A DNA stretch of 5,562 bases, from positions 1-5,562 of the forward strand of contig CAZJFS010000228.1 of NCBI GenBank assembly GCA_964545075.1, read 5' to 3'. The DNA comes from DAOPXV01 sp035352535. Its GTDB lineage: Bacteria > Muiribacteriota > UBA9980. The notes beneath the pieces are model-generated. The model was given only the letters and a program-made list of their open reading frames with translations. It searched no databases and was not told the DNA's origin. The first letter of the stretch is position 1. Every line of letters starts with the position of its first letter. The translations under genes were made by a program, and so were the position numbers. Shown in pieces: positions 1 through 5,562 of the stretch.

Positions 1-1752
1 CAAGATTCCGTCGGCGCGAAAACTCCGGCTGAAAGTTCCGTCGGCGCGCAGCCTTCAGAAAACGCATTTTCCAAAAAAGACGGTCAGCAGGTTAAATCAA
101 CGCAAGATCCGCTTTTAAGATCAAAACATGTTGACGCCACTTATAAGATAGTTTCTATCGATGACGGCCTTTTCATTGTCGTCACTTCATCCGAGGGGCT
201 TGGCAAGCCCATTAAATACGAGAAAATCGCCGAAGATCTCAGACGGGCCGGTCTCAAGCAGTTTGACACCGAGGCCCTGAAGAATTCGTGTAAACCCCAG
301 TCCGGGGGCACTCCGATCAAAATATGCAACGCGGCCGTAATACCGCAGTCCTTTAAGCTTCAAACGGACGCTGCCGTTAAGCTTGTCGTAGACAAGTCTA
401 AAATGGTAGCCTCCGTGATCGTCGAACCGCCTTTTAACGGCGGCGCCGATGTTAATTTCGCGCAGATCGATTCCGTTATTAACGCGGCCAGCGTCAGGGC
501 GCCGATAATAAAAGAAGCTGTTGCGCGTGTCGTCAGAGATAAATTATACAACGAACCCGTTATGGTCGCTTCAGGAATGAAACCGGTTTCCGGCGAAGAC
601 GGTTATATAAAATGGTATTTCGAGACGCATGCTCAGAAGGTCGAAATATTCATCGACGAGAGCGGGAATGTCGATTATCACAAGGTGTTAAAAATAAACA
701 CGGTCAACGCGGGCGAGCTTATCGGCGAAAAAATACTCTCGAAACCCGGCATGAACGGCTATAACGTCTTCAAGGAGCCGATACCCGCCAAACAGCCCCG
801 AGAGATAAATTTTATTCCCGGAAAAAACACGGAGATTACCGAGGACGGCAATCATATAAAAGCCACGGTCAATGGCCAGCTTATAATTAAAAACAACAAT
901 GCTTCCGTAATGCCCGTTTATGAGGTGAAAGGCGACGTCGATTTCAACGTCGGGAATATCGATTTCAATGGTTCGGTCCTTATTCAGGGGACTATCCTCG
1001 ACGGGTTTTCCGTCAAGGCCGAAGGAAATGTCGAAGTTAGAAAAACCGTCAATTCAGCGGTGATCGAGGCCAGGGGCAATGTGATACTTCACGGCGGCTT
1101 CATCGGAAAGGAACACGGGCTTATAAAGGCCGGCGGAAAGATAGGCGCCAAGTTTCTTCAGGGCGGAAATATAATTTCCGACGACGAGATAATAATCGAG
1201 AACGCGATAATGCATTCAAACGTCGTTTCAGGCAAACAGATAATCGTCAAGGGAAAAAAGGCGAGCATCATAGGCGGACGTATTTTCGCATCGGAATACG
1301 TCGAAGCTCTTTCGATAGGTACTCCGGCCGGAACGAAGACGGTTATCGAGGTCGGCGTGGACATCTTAAAGGAACAGGAGATCGTGAGGCTGGATCAGGA
1401 CGTTAATCAGACGAACGAATATATAAAAAAAATATCCACTTCCATCGTCACCCTTACTCAAATAAAAGCCAAAACTCCCGGCAGGTTCTCCGAAGCTCAG
1501 GAGGAGATACTCAAAAGGACGCTTTCGACCAAGGACAGCCTGCAGGTAAAACTTCAGGAACTTGAAGAGCAGAAGAAACAGCTTTTGAACGAGATAATGA
1601 CGAGCCAGAAGGGAAAGGTAGTGGCCACGAACTCTTTTTATCCCGGCGTTACCGTCATAATAAGAAAATATTTCAAATACGAGGTCAAGGATGCTATAAA
1701 GTGTTCGGCTCTCGGGATAGAGAACGGAGATATCAGAATATTACCTGTTTAG
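1..1752 (+). CDS. FapA/DUF342-family polymer-like beta-solenoid protein, 5' end outside window
   Basis: The frame is open from base 1, so 583 C-terminal residues are visible and the true start lies upstream. The ATG at 403 is internal: coding matches to the family begin well before it. Order, numbered from the first visible codon: a Ser/Pro/Lys-rich linker (1-45); a small domain with the DGLFIVV pattern and a following helix (about 48-110); the FapA N-terminal-type domain (about 125-210, with VEPPFNGGADV); a Gly/Val/Ile-rich right-handed beta-helix (about 300-455); a two-helix coiled coil (about 456-538); and a C-terminal cap with FYPGVTVIIRK and GDIRILPV. No signal peptide or membrane segment is seen. 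Family members are cytoplasmic; in Vibrio FapA is linked to polar flagellum assembly, and in many other bacteria the role is unknown. A flagellar role here is inference, since no flagellar gene is visible. The family call is firm. Confidence 0.9.
   Translation, partial: QDSVGAKTPAESSVGAQPSENAFSKKDGQQVKSTQDPLLRSKHVDATYKIVSIDDGLFIVVTSSEGLGKPIKYEKIAEDLRRAGLKQFDTEALKNSCKPQSGGTPIKICNAAVIPQSFKLQTDAAVKLVVDKSKMVASVIVEPPFNGGADVNFAQIDSVINAASVRAPIIKEAVARVVRDKLYNEPVMVASGMKPVSGEDGYIKWYFETHAQKVEIFIDESGNVDYHKVLKINTVNAGELIGEKILSKPGMNGYNVFKEPIPAKQPREINFIPGKNTEITEDGNHIKATVNGQLIIKNNNASVMPVYEVKGDVDFNVGNIDFNGSVLIQGTILDGFSVKAEGNVEVRKTVNSAVIEARGNVILHGGFIGKEHGLIKAGGKIGAKFLQGGNIISDDEIIIENAIMHSNVVSGKQIIVKGKKASIIGGRIFASEYVEALSIGTPAGTKTVIEVGVDILKEQEIVRLDQDVNQTNEYIKKISTSIVTLTQIKAKTPGRFSEAQEEILKRTLSTKDSLQVKLQELEEQKKQLLNEIMTSQKGKVVATNSFYPGVTVIIRKYFKYEVKDAIKCSALGIENGDIRILPV
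6..48 (+). repeat. Short in-frame direct repeat in the FapA linker
   Basis: The 13-mer TTCCGTCGGCGCG occurs at 6-18 and again at 36-48, exactly 30 bases (10 codons) apart. It encodes SVGA followed by a Pro/Glu-containing spacer. It is probably part of a low-complexity, repeat-expanded linker in front of the folded domains. More copies may lie upstream of the window. Confidence 0.6.
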
Positions 1753-1761
1753 AAAGAGGTG
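1753..1761 (+). promoter_or_regulatory. Ribosome binding site of the 104-residue gene
   Basis: AAAGAGGTG directly follows the FapA stop codon and lies 7 bases before the ATG at 1769. It is a strong Shine-Dalgarno match. It supports 1769 as the true start and shows that this small frame is a translated gene. Confidence 0.75.
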
Positions 1762-1768
1762 TTTTACT

Positions 1769-2083
1769 ATGAGCATAAGACCTATGGACATGCAGGTGAA
1801 CATTATGAAGGAAAGCGAAAACGCGAAGCAGGTTCAGAAAGATAAGCTGCACGAGGAAGGCCAGACGCGTTATGCGCCACAGCTTGAAAAAGAGCAGGAG
1901 ATTCGTAACGAAAATGTTCAGGAGTTGGAAAAAAGCGGACTTGACACGATAAAGGATGATAACAAGGGCGGAGGCAAAAAGCAGTCAGGCGAGAGCAAGG
2001 AAAGAACTAAGGAAGAGGCTAAGAACGAAAAGATCGAGGTCAAGGACCCTACCCGCGGAACCGTTATCGACATTAAATCATAA
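1769..2083 (+). CDS. Small Lys/Glu-rich hydrophilic protein, partner of FapA-family gene
   Basis: The protein has 104 residues, about 31% Lys plus Glu (16 of each), with no Cys or Trp, no signal peptide and no membrane segment. The first 13 residues (MSIRPMDMQVNIM) are the least charged part and look like a conserved peptide. The middle (about 14-55) is a likely long helix or coiled coil. Residues 65-90 are Gly/Lys/Ser/Glu-rich and probably disordered. The tail ends GTVIDIKS. From memory, small proteins starting MSIRP-D-QV are encoded next to DUF342/FapA genes in flagellated Clostridia; I could not check this by search. It starts 16 bases after the FapA stop, so co-transcription and translational coupling are likely. 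It may bind the FapA-like protein or another cytoplasmic partner, which is inference. Function is unknown. Confidence 0.8.
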   Translation: MSIRPMDMQVNIMKESENAKQVQKDKLHEEGQTRYAPQLEKEQEIRNENVQELEKSGLDTIKDDNKGGGKKQSGESKERTKEEAKNEKIEVKDPTRGTVIDIKS

Positions 2084-2110
2084 TTTGAAAAGGCTGGGAT
2101 AAAAGACGAA

Positions 2111-2632
2111 ATGAAAACATTAGAGATTCGGAATGTTGTTGTTATAGGCTTGCTCCTGTCTTTCGCCTGCGGCGGAGGAATTTCCATTGCGCAGAGCCGG
2201 CGTGAGGCTGCGGCGCCCGTCAATAAGATTCCGGCCGTTCAGGCTGAAAGCTCAGGCGCTTATGAATTAAATCAGGCCGCCTTGAAACTGGCCGCGGCCA
2301 AACAGTTTGATAAGGCCATTGAAAATCTCGAACGGGCCTGCGAACTCGCTCCAGACGACAAGACGATAAAAACAAACCTTGTCATGGTCATGAACGCCTG
2401 CGCGGTGAACGCCACCGACTTGAAAAATTATCAGCTGGCGTCCGAGATGTATGAAAAAGCTGTCGCGCATGAAGAAGCGTCGTACATCGTTCATTTAAAT
2501 TACGGCAATTTTCTCTTTGACAGGGGAAGAACTGACGAGGCCGCTTCTAGCCTTGAAAAGGCGCTTAATTCGCCGGCTGTAAAGAAAGCGGACGAATATA
2601 TGATCCGGCTCACCCTGGCGGCGTTTATATGA
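2111..2632 (+). CDS. Secreted TPR protein, N-terminal part of a frameshifted TPR-peptidase gene
   Basis: The frame has 173 residues. The N-terminus has charged residues, then a hydrophobic stretch (VVVIGLLLSF, residues 9-18) and a plausible signal peptidase I site after ISIA (residue 27). Cys20 lacks a good lipobox because Ser is at -3. A Pro/Ala linker leads to TPR helices at about 50-82, 83-119 (irregular) and 123-156. A fourth TPR starts at about 160 (DEYMIRLTLA) and is cut off by a stop at 2630-2632. The Shine-Dalgarno is weak. The gene begins 27 bases after the small charged protein, so it is probably in the same operon. The missing half of the fourth TPR lies at the start of the next frame, so this is most likely the front half of one exported protein of about 476 residues. 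As a stand-alone product it would have an incomplete TPR fold. Confidence 0.8.
   Translation: MKTLEIRNVVVIGLLLSFACGGGISIAQSRREAAAPVNKIPAVQAESSGAYELNQAALKLAAAKQFDKAIENLERACELAPDDKTIKTNLVMVMNACAVNATDLKNYQLASEMYEKAVAHEEASYIVHLNYGNFLFDRGRTDEAASSLEKALNSPAVKKADEYMIRLTLAAFI
2615..2632 (+). other. Probable frameshift site joining the TPR and peptidase frames
   Basis: The bases read CTGGCGGCG then TTTATATGA. In the upstream frame this is L-A-A-F-I-stop. With one G added to the GG at 2620-2621 it reads L-A-G-V-Y-M and continues into the downstream frame, giving LTLAGVYMKKGFYDEA. This places Leu, Ala, Tyr, Gly, Tyr and Ala at the TPR consensus positions 7, 8, 11, 15, 17 and 20. I see no X-XXY-YYZ slippery heptamer in frame and no Shine-Dalgarno before the ATG at 2629. 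Confidence 0.7.
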
Positions 2633-3540
2633 AAAAGGGTTTTTACGACGAGGCTATAAACGTTCTGGAATCGGCCGCCAGCGAGGGCAAACAGCCGGGC
2701 GCCCTTTTTCTCATAGGAAAGATATACTATACTCAGGGAAAATTTCAGAACGCAATTGAATATCTCGAAGAAGCCGTGAAGTCCGGAAAGAATGAATACG
2801 CTTCGGCCGCCGCCGAGCTTCTTAAAAAAGTTAAAAAAGAAGGAAAAGTGGAGTCTAAATTCGAGAGCCAGAGCCTGTATCACTTTCAAGTGCAGTTCGA
2901 CGGCGATAAAAAGAACGACGTGAAAGTCGATAAGGTCATGCAGCTGCTCGAGGAGGCTTATACCACGGTAGGTTCATATTTCAATTATTATCCTGATGTT
3001 CCGACGCCCGTGATTATCTATTCTCAGAATCAGTTCAAGGAAGCGTCCGGTTCTCCCGTCTGGGTCGCGGCGCTTTATGACGGGAAAATAAGACTTCCGC
3101 TTAACGATGTCGCGCAAAACGTCGACAATTTAAAACAACTCATACTTCACGAATATACTCACGCCGTAATATTTCATATTGCTCGCGGCCGTTGCCCGGT
3201 ATGGCTTAACGAAGGCTTCGCTCAGCTTCTCGAAGGCGAAAGCCTCTCCGACGTCCAGGCCGCCAATATAAAAAAATATGTCGCTAAAAAACAGGCTTTC
3301 GATATGAAGGGGCTCGAAGGTTCGTTTATGGGCATATCTCCGCCGGCGGCCGTTGAACTGGCTTATAACCAGTCTCTGAGCTTCACCAATTTCATGATTG
3401 AAAAGACCAGTCAATCTCAACTTATTGAAGCGCTCCAGCTTTTGGGCCAGGGCCATAGCATGTCTGAAGTGCTTAAGGATAGTTTTTATACCGATTATAC
3501 AAAACTTCAGGAAGAATGGCTGGAACAGGTCGGCAGATAA
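2629..3540 (+). CDS. TPR plus peptidase MA-type zinc metallopeptidase, C-terminal part of the split gene
   Basis: The frame has 303 residues. It opens in the middle of a TPR (GFYDEAINVLESAA), continues with a full TPR (about 22-55) and a Lys-rich helix, and then a gluzincin domain (about 84-290). The zinc site is HEYTH at 174-178, with catalytic Glu175 and zinc ligands His174 and His178. Glu195 in PVWLNEGFAQLLEG is the expected third ligand. The upstream strand LYDGKIRLPL and the WLNEG motif are typical of the peptidase MA-like group (PF13485). All catalytic residues are present. The frame has no signal peptide and no ribosome binding site of its own, and its ATG overlaps the previous stop as ATGA. 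The export signal therefore sits on the preceding frame. The intact protein would be an extracytoplasmic TPR-peptidase of unknown substrate. Translational coupling as two proteins is possible but less likely. Confidence 0.85.
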   Translation: MKKGFYDEAINVLESAASEGKQPGALFLIGKIYYTQGKFQNAIEYLEEAVKSGKNEYASAAAELLKKVKKEGKVESKFESQSLYHFQVQFDGDKKNDVKVDKVMQLLEEAYTTVGSYFNYYPDVPTPVIIYSQNQFKEASGSPVWVAALYDGKIRLPLNDVAQNVDNLKQLILHEYTHAVIFHIARGRCPVWLNEGFAQLLEGESLSDVQAANIKKYVAKKQAFDMKGLEGSFMGISPPAAVELAYNQSLSFTNFMIEKTSQSQLIEALQLLGQGHSMSEVLKDSFYTDYTKLQEEWLEQVGR

Positions 3541-3597
3541 TCCGGCTTAAATATTATTAAAACAGAATACTCGTAATATAATGAAAAGGTGGAATAC

Positions 3598-3636
3598 AAA
3601 AATCTCCTTTGTTGATAAGAAACAAAGGAGATTTTT
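3598..3636. terminator. Bidirectional intrinsic terminator between convergent genes
   Basis: AAAAATCTCCTTTGTT (3598-3613) and AACAAAGGAGATTTTT (3621-3636) are perfect inverted repeats of 16 bp around a 7-base loop. The stem ends in an A run on the left and a T run on the right, so transcripts from both strands end in U-rich tails. It lies 57 bases after the peptidase stop and 60 bases beyond the hutH stop. Between it and hutH (3637-3696) I see only a GGCGCGCC palindrome (3645-3652) and an AT palindrome (3667-3678), with no gene. Confidence 0.9.
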
Positions 3637-3696
3637 ATTAGGGTGGCGCGCCCGGCATGGGCGATAATTTTTAAAAATATCGAATATATTCTTAAA

Positions 3697-5235
3697 TCAG
3701 CATATCGAACGGACCAGTTTTATGAATTCGTCCGAACGGATTACGCGGAGCGCTTCGTATATGTCTGGCGAAAGGAATCTGTCGGTTTCCATGAAAGTGA
3801 TGGTGGACCTCAAAAGGGCGTGGACCTTCATCAGGGATTTTGAACTCTTGAGAGGTTTTTTGAAATCGAGGGCCTGGCATGCGGTCAGAAATTCTATCGC
3901 GAGGACGTTCTCGAGATTGTTTAAAATTCTGATGCATTTTCTGGCCGCGATCGATCCCATGGAATTAAAGTCCTCTTTTCCGGCGGAGGTCGGTATCGAA
4001 TCTACGGAAGCCGGGTGAGCGAGGACCTTGTTTTCAGAAACTATTGACGCGGCGGCATATTGAGCTATCATGAACCCGGAATTGAGGCCGCCGTTTTTTA
4101 CGAGAAATGGCGGGAGCTTTTTGCTGTTGGCGTTGGGATTGACCATTCTGTCGGTTCTGCGTTCGGATATCGAGGCTAGTTCGGACAACGCTATGCCGAG
4201 GAAATCCATTACCAGCGCGATGGGTTCGCCATGAAAATTACCGCCGGAAATCACCTCGTCCTCGTCGACGAATATAAGAGGGTTATCGGTGGCCGAATTC
4301 ATTTCTATGTCTATGACCGAATTAACGTGTTCAATGGTGTCGTAAACGGCGCCATGGACCTGAGGGATGCAGCGTACCGAATATGCGTCCTGTACCTCGT
4401 CGCAATCGTGGTGGCTGGCGACTATCTGAGACCCAGAAAGAAGCTTAGTCATTATTTGGGCGGTGATACGCTGCCCTGAATGAGGCCTCACCCTTGATAT
4501 GAGGTCGCTGAACGCTGTCGGCGTCCCGCTGAGAGCGTCGGTGGACAGCGCCGCTATTACGCATGAAGCCAGGAAGAGGTCGTATGAGCGTTTGACCAGC
4601 ATCGCGCCGACTCCGGTCATCATCTGAGTGCCGTTTATCAGGGCGAGGCCTTCCTTGTAGGACAGCGTCGCTTTTTTTATTCCCGCTTTCTTGAGCGCGA
4701 TGGACGCTTCCATGGATTCGCCGCGATAGTTGACGCGTCCGGTGCCGAGCATGCCGAGAACGATATGCGCGAGAGGGGCGAGATCGCCGGAAGAGCCTAC
4801 GGAACCGTGAACTGGAACGTCCGGGATTATGTCGTGATTTATCATTTCGACCAGCGTGGAAAGAGTTTCAAGCGTTATTCCTGAATACCCTTTGGCGAGG
4901 GCGTTGGCGCGCAACAGCATTGCGGATTTTACGAACGGATGCTCGTAAAGGTCTCCGCAGCCGGCGGCATGGCTTGTTATCAAGTTTTTCTGAAGGGCGG
5001 CGGCGTTCTCCTTTTTTATGTGGACTGATGAGAACTCGCCGAAACCGGTCGTTATTCCATAAACAACCTTTTCGTCGCTGACGAGCTTTTCAACGTATTT
5101 TCTCGATCTGTGGATCTTTTTAAGGCTCGCGGCGGAAATTTCGATCTGGCGGCCGTTGTTGACTACGTCGTAAACGTCCTCGATGTGAAGGGCTTCGCCG
5201 GTCAGGGCGATTTTTTTTTCAAGATTTTTTTTCAT
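3697..5235 (-). CDS. hutH: Histidine ammonia-lyase (histidase)
   Basis: The enzyme removes ammonia from L-histidine to give trans-urocanate, the first step of histidine breakdown, in the cytoplasm. It has 512 residues, the usual full length for HutH. Visible motifs are Tyr59 in VYGITTGFG; Ser88-His89 in NLITSHAAG, the histidine-type selectivity pair (Phe-Leu in PAL, His-Leu in TAL); the MIO loop GSVGSSGDLAPLAH (144-157); Asn201 in LINGTQ; Tyr285 and Arg288 in QDAYSVRCIPQ; Phe334 in GGNFHGEP; and Glu421 in SAGKEDFNSMG. These match Pseudomonas putida Tyr53, His83, Asn195, Tyr280, Arg283, Phe329 and Glu414. Two oddities are that the MIO triad is Ser148-Ser149-Gly150, where Ala-Ser-Gly is usual, and that KEDFNSMG replaces the usual QEDHVSMG. 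No hutU, hutI or hutG is adjacent. An aminomutase or other ammonia-lyase activity is possible but less likely given Ser-His and Glu421. Confidence 0.92.
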   Translation of the reverse strand: MKKNLEKKIALTGEALHIEDVYDVVNNGRQIEISAASLKKIHRSRKYVEKLVSDEKVVYGITTGFGEFSSVHIKKENAAALQKNLITSHAAGCGDLYEHPFVKSAMLLRANALAKGYSGITLETLSTLVEMINHDIIPDVPVHGSVGSSGDLAPLAHIVLGMLGTGRVNYRGESMEASIALKKAGIKKATLSYKEGLALINGTQMMTGVGAMLVKRSYDLFLASCVIAALSTDALSGTPTAFSDLISRVRPHSGQRITAQIMTKLLSGSQIVASHHDCDEVQDAYSVRCIPQVHGAVYDTIEHVNSVIDIEMNSATDNPLIFVDEDEVISGGNFHGEPIALVMDFLGIALSELASISERRTDRMVNPNANSKKLPPFLVKNGGLNSGFMIAQYAAASIVSENKVLAHPASVDSIPTSAGKEDFNSMGSIAARKCIRILNNLENVLAIEFLTACQALDFKKPLKSSKSLMKVHALLRSTITFMETDRFLSPDIYEALRVIRSDEFIKLVRSIC

Positions 5236-5243
5236 AAGGATTT

Positions 5244-5250
5244 TCCTTTC
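5244..5250 (-). promoter_or_regulatory. Ribosome binding site of hutH
   Basis: On the - strand GAAAGGA lies 8 bases before the ATG at 5235, a good Shine-Dalgarno and spacing. It supports this start, which gives a protein of standard length. AAAATCCT occurs on both sides of it, and the downstream copy could form only a very weak 4-bp pairing with AGGA. Confidence 0.7.
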
Positions 5251-5291
5251 AGGATTTTTGTCTGTTAAAAAAGTCTTTTATTATTTTTAAA

Positions 5292-5320
5292 ATTATATCA
5301 AAAATAATTGTTTTGTTCAA
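5292..5320 (-). promoter_or_regulatory. Sigma-70-type promoter for hutH
   Basis: Read on the - strand, the -35 box TTGAAC (5315-5320) and the -10 box TATAAT (5292-5297) are separated by exactly 17 bases, inside an AT-rich region. Transcription would start near 5285, leaving about a 50-base leader before the hutH ATG. This suggests hutH has its own transcript and does not depend on the upstream transporter gene. I see no clear operator or riboswitch in the leader. Confidence 0.75.
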
Positions 5321-5363
5321 TTAAAAGATTTTAAAGACCCTGATTTTTTTATAATGACCGGTT

Positions 5364-5562
5364 TTAAACGAAAAGTCTTATTATTACGCCTGCGCCGGAC
5401 GCTATCGAAGCCGCGGTTATAAGCGCTTCAAAACCCCGCGCGGAACCCGATACGAGATCGCCCGCTATGATCTCCCGGAGCGCGTTTATAATGGTGACGC
5501 CGGGGACAAGGAGCATTACGGAACTTATTATAAGCACGTCGGGTCTGGCTCCGCAGCCGGAC
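5364..5562 (-). CDS. Threonine/serine exporter family protein (DUF1212, ThrE N-half/YjjP-like), 5' end outside window
   Basis: The last 65 residues are visible; the start lies beyond the right edge. The frame reads SVMLLVPGVTIINALREII, then AGDLVSGSARGFEALITAA, then SIASGAGVIIRLFV and a stop. The PGV-x-I-x-NA-x-R signature, a GD-SG-AR loop and a final hydrophobic Gly-containing segment are the C-terminal end of the DUF1212 domain (PF06738) of ThrE/YjjP proteins. These are multi-spanning inner-membrane proteins that export small amino acids or, for YjjP-YjjB, succinate. The protein ends right after this domain, so it is the split type that needs a separate YjjB/DUF3815 partner, unlike the fused actinobacterial ThrE. 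No partner lies downstream; after a 128-base gap comes hutH on the same strand. The partner may lie to the right of the window or elsewhere. The substrate cannot be told from this fragment. Confidence 0.8.
   Translation of the reverse strand, partial: SGCGARPDVLIISSVMLLVPGVTIINALREIIAGDLVSGSARGFEALITAASIASGAGVIIRLFV

Noticed and set aside
403..1752. ATG at 403 as the start of the FapA-family gene
   Set aside because: The same frame is open back to base 1 and encodes a family-typical N-terminal domain before 403. The ATG falls inside the strand VVDKSKMVASVIVEPP and has no Shine-Dalgarno.
2615..2632. Programmed -1 ribosomal frameshift at the TPR/peptidase junction
   Set aside because: No in-frame slippery heptamer and no obvious stimulatory hairpin or upstream Shine-Dalgarno is visible. 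A simple one-base deletion is the leaner explanation, though it is not excluded.
2500..2889. 129-residue - strand frame across the TPR/peptidase junction
   Set aside because: It is antisense to clear TPR coding sequence and its Phe-rich composition mirrors Lys/Glu codons on the other strand.
3577..3582. TATAAT on the + strand before the terminator
   Set aside because: There is no -35 box at a fitting distance, and a strong terminator follows within 20 bases with no gene after it on that strand.
3645..3652. GGCGCGCC palindrome and the nearby AT palindrome as an attachment or insertion site
   Set aside because: There are no flanking repeats, no integrase or transposase, and no sign of a broken gene. 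Short palindromes of this kind can arise by chance.
3692..3937. 81-residue - strand frame overlapping the hutH 3' end
   Set aside because: It is an out-of-frame copy of the hutH tail with a Pro/Arg/His-rich composition and no ribosome binding site.
3643..4479. Several + strand open frames across the hutH region (3643-3843, 3722-4018, 4231-4479)
   Set aside because: They lie antisense to hutH, have no recognisable domains, and are shadows of its codon pattern.
5350..5355. TATAAT on the + strand near the exporter gene stop
   Set aside because: No + strand gene follows and no matching -35 box is seen; it is chance in an AT-rich gap.
5269..5380. Repeated AAAAGTCTT near 5269 and 5371
   Set aside because: The repeat is only about 9 bases long in AT-rich sequence, and one copy lies inside the exporter coding region, so there is no support for a regulatory role.

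Overview
This window comes from a bacterial chromosome of roughly balanced base composition with AT-rich intergenic stretches. The proteins use many ATA isoleucine codons. The gene set is a DUF342/FapA-family protein with a small charged partner, a secreted TPR/zinc-peptidase, a histidine ammonia-lyase and a ThrE/YjjP-type transporter. It would suit an anaerobe from the Firmicutes/Clostridia or from a poorly cultured Gram-negative-type phylum such as Elusimicrobia. I cannot fix the phylum from sequence alone. Nothing points to a plasmid, phage, insertion sequence or CRISPR.

Left part, + strand (1-3540): one co-directional cluster. A FapA/DUF342 reading frame is already open at base 1, so its start lies outside the window; it ends at 1752. 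After 16 bases comes a 104-residue Lys/Glu-rich protein (1769-2083). After 27 more bases comes a secreted TPR protein, which runs into a TPR plus HExxH metallopeptidase reading frame through a 4-base ATGA overlap. The last two frames (2111-2632 and 2629-3540) look like one gene of about 476 residues split by a one-base deletion. A fourth TPR is cut exactly at the junction and becomes regular again if one G is restored.

Middle (3541-3696): a convergent intergenic region with a perfect 16-bp stem, 7-base loop hairpin flanked by A and T runs. It should terminate transcription from both sides.

Right part, - strand (5562-3697): the last 65 residues of a threonine/serine exporter (DUF1212/YjjP) gene, a 128-base gap with a clear TTGAAC-N17-TATAAT promoter, and a complete 512-residue histidine ammonia-lyase (hutH). 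The lyase keeps the histidine-type active-site residues, but its MIO-forming triad reads Ser-Ser-Gly instead of Ala-Ser-Gly. No other hut genes are visible.

I see no clearly new multi-gene system. The observations most worth following are the split peptidase gene, the altered lyase active site, and the FapA plus small charged protein pair, whose function is unknown.
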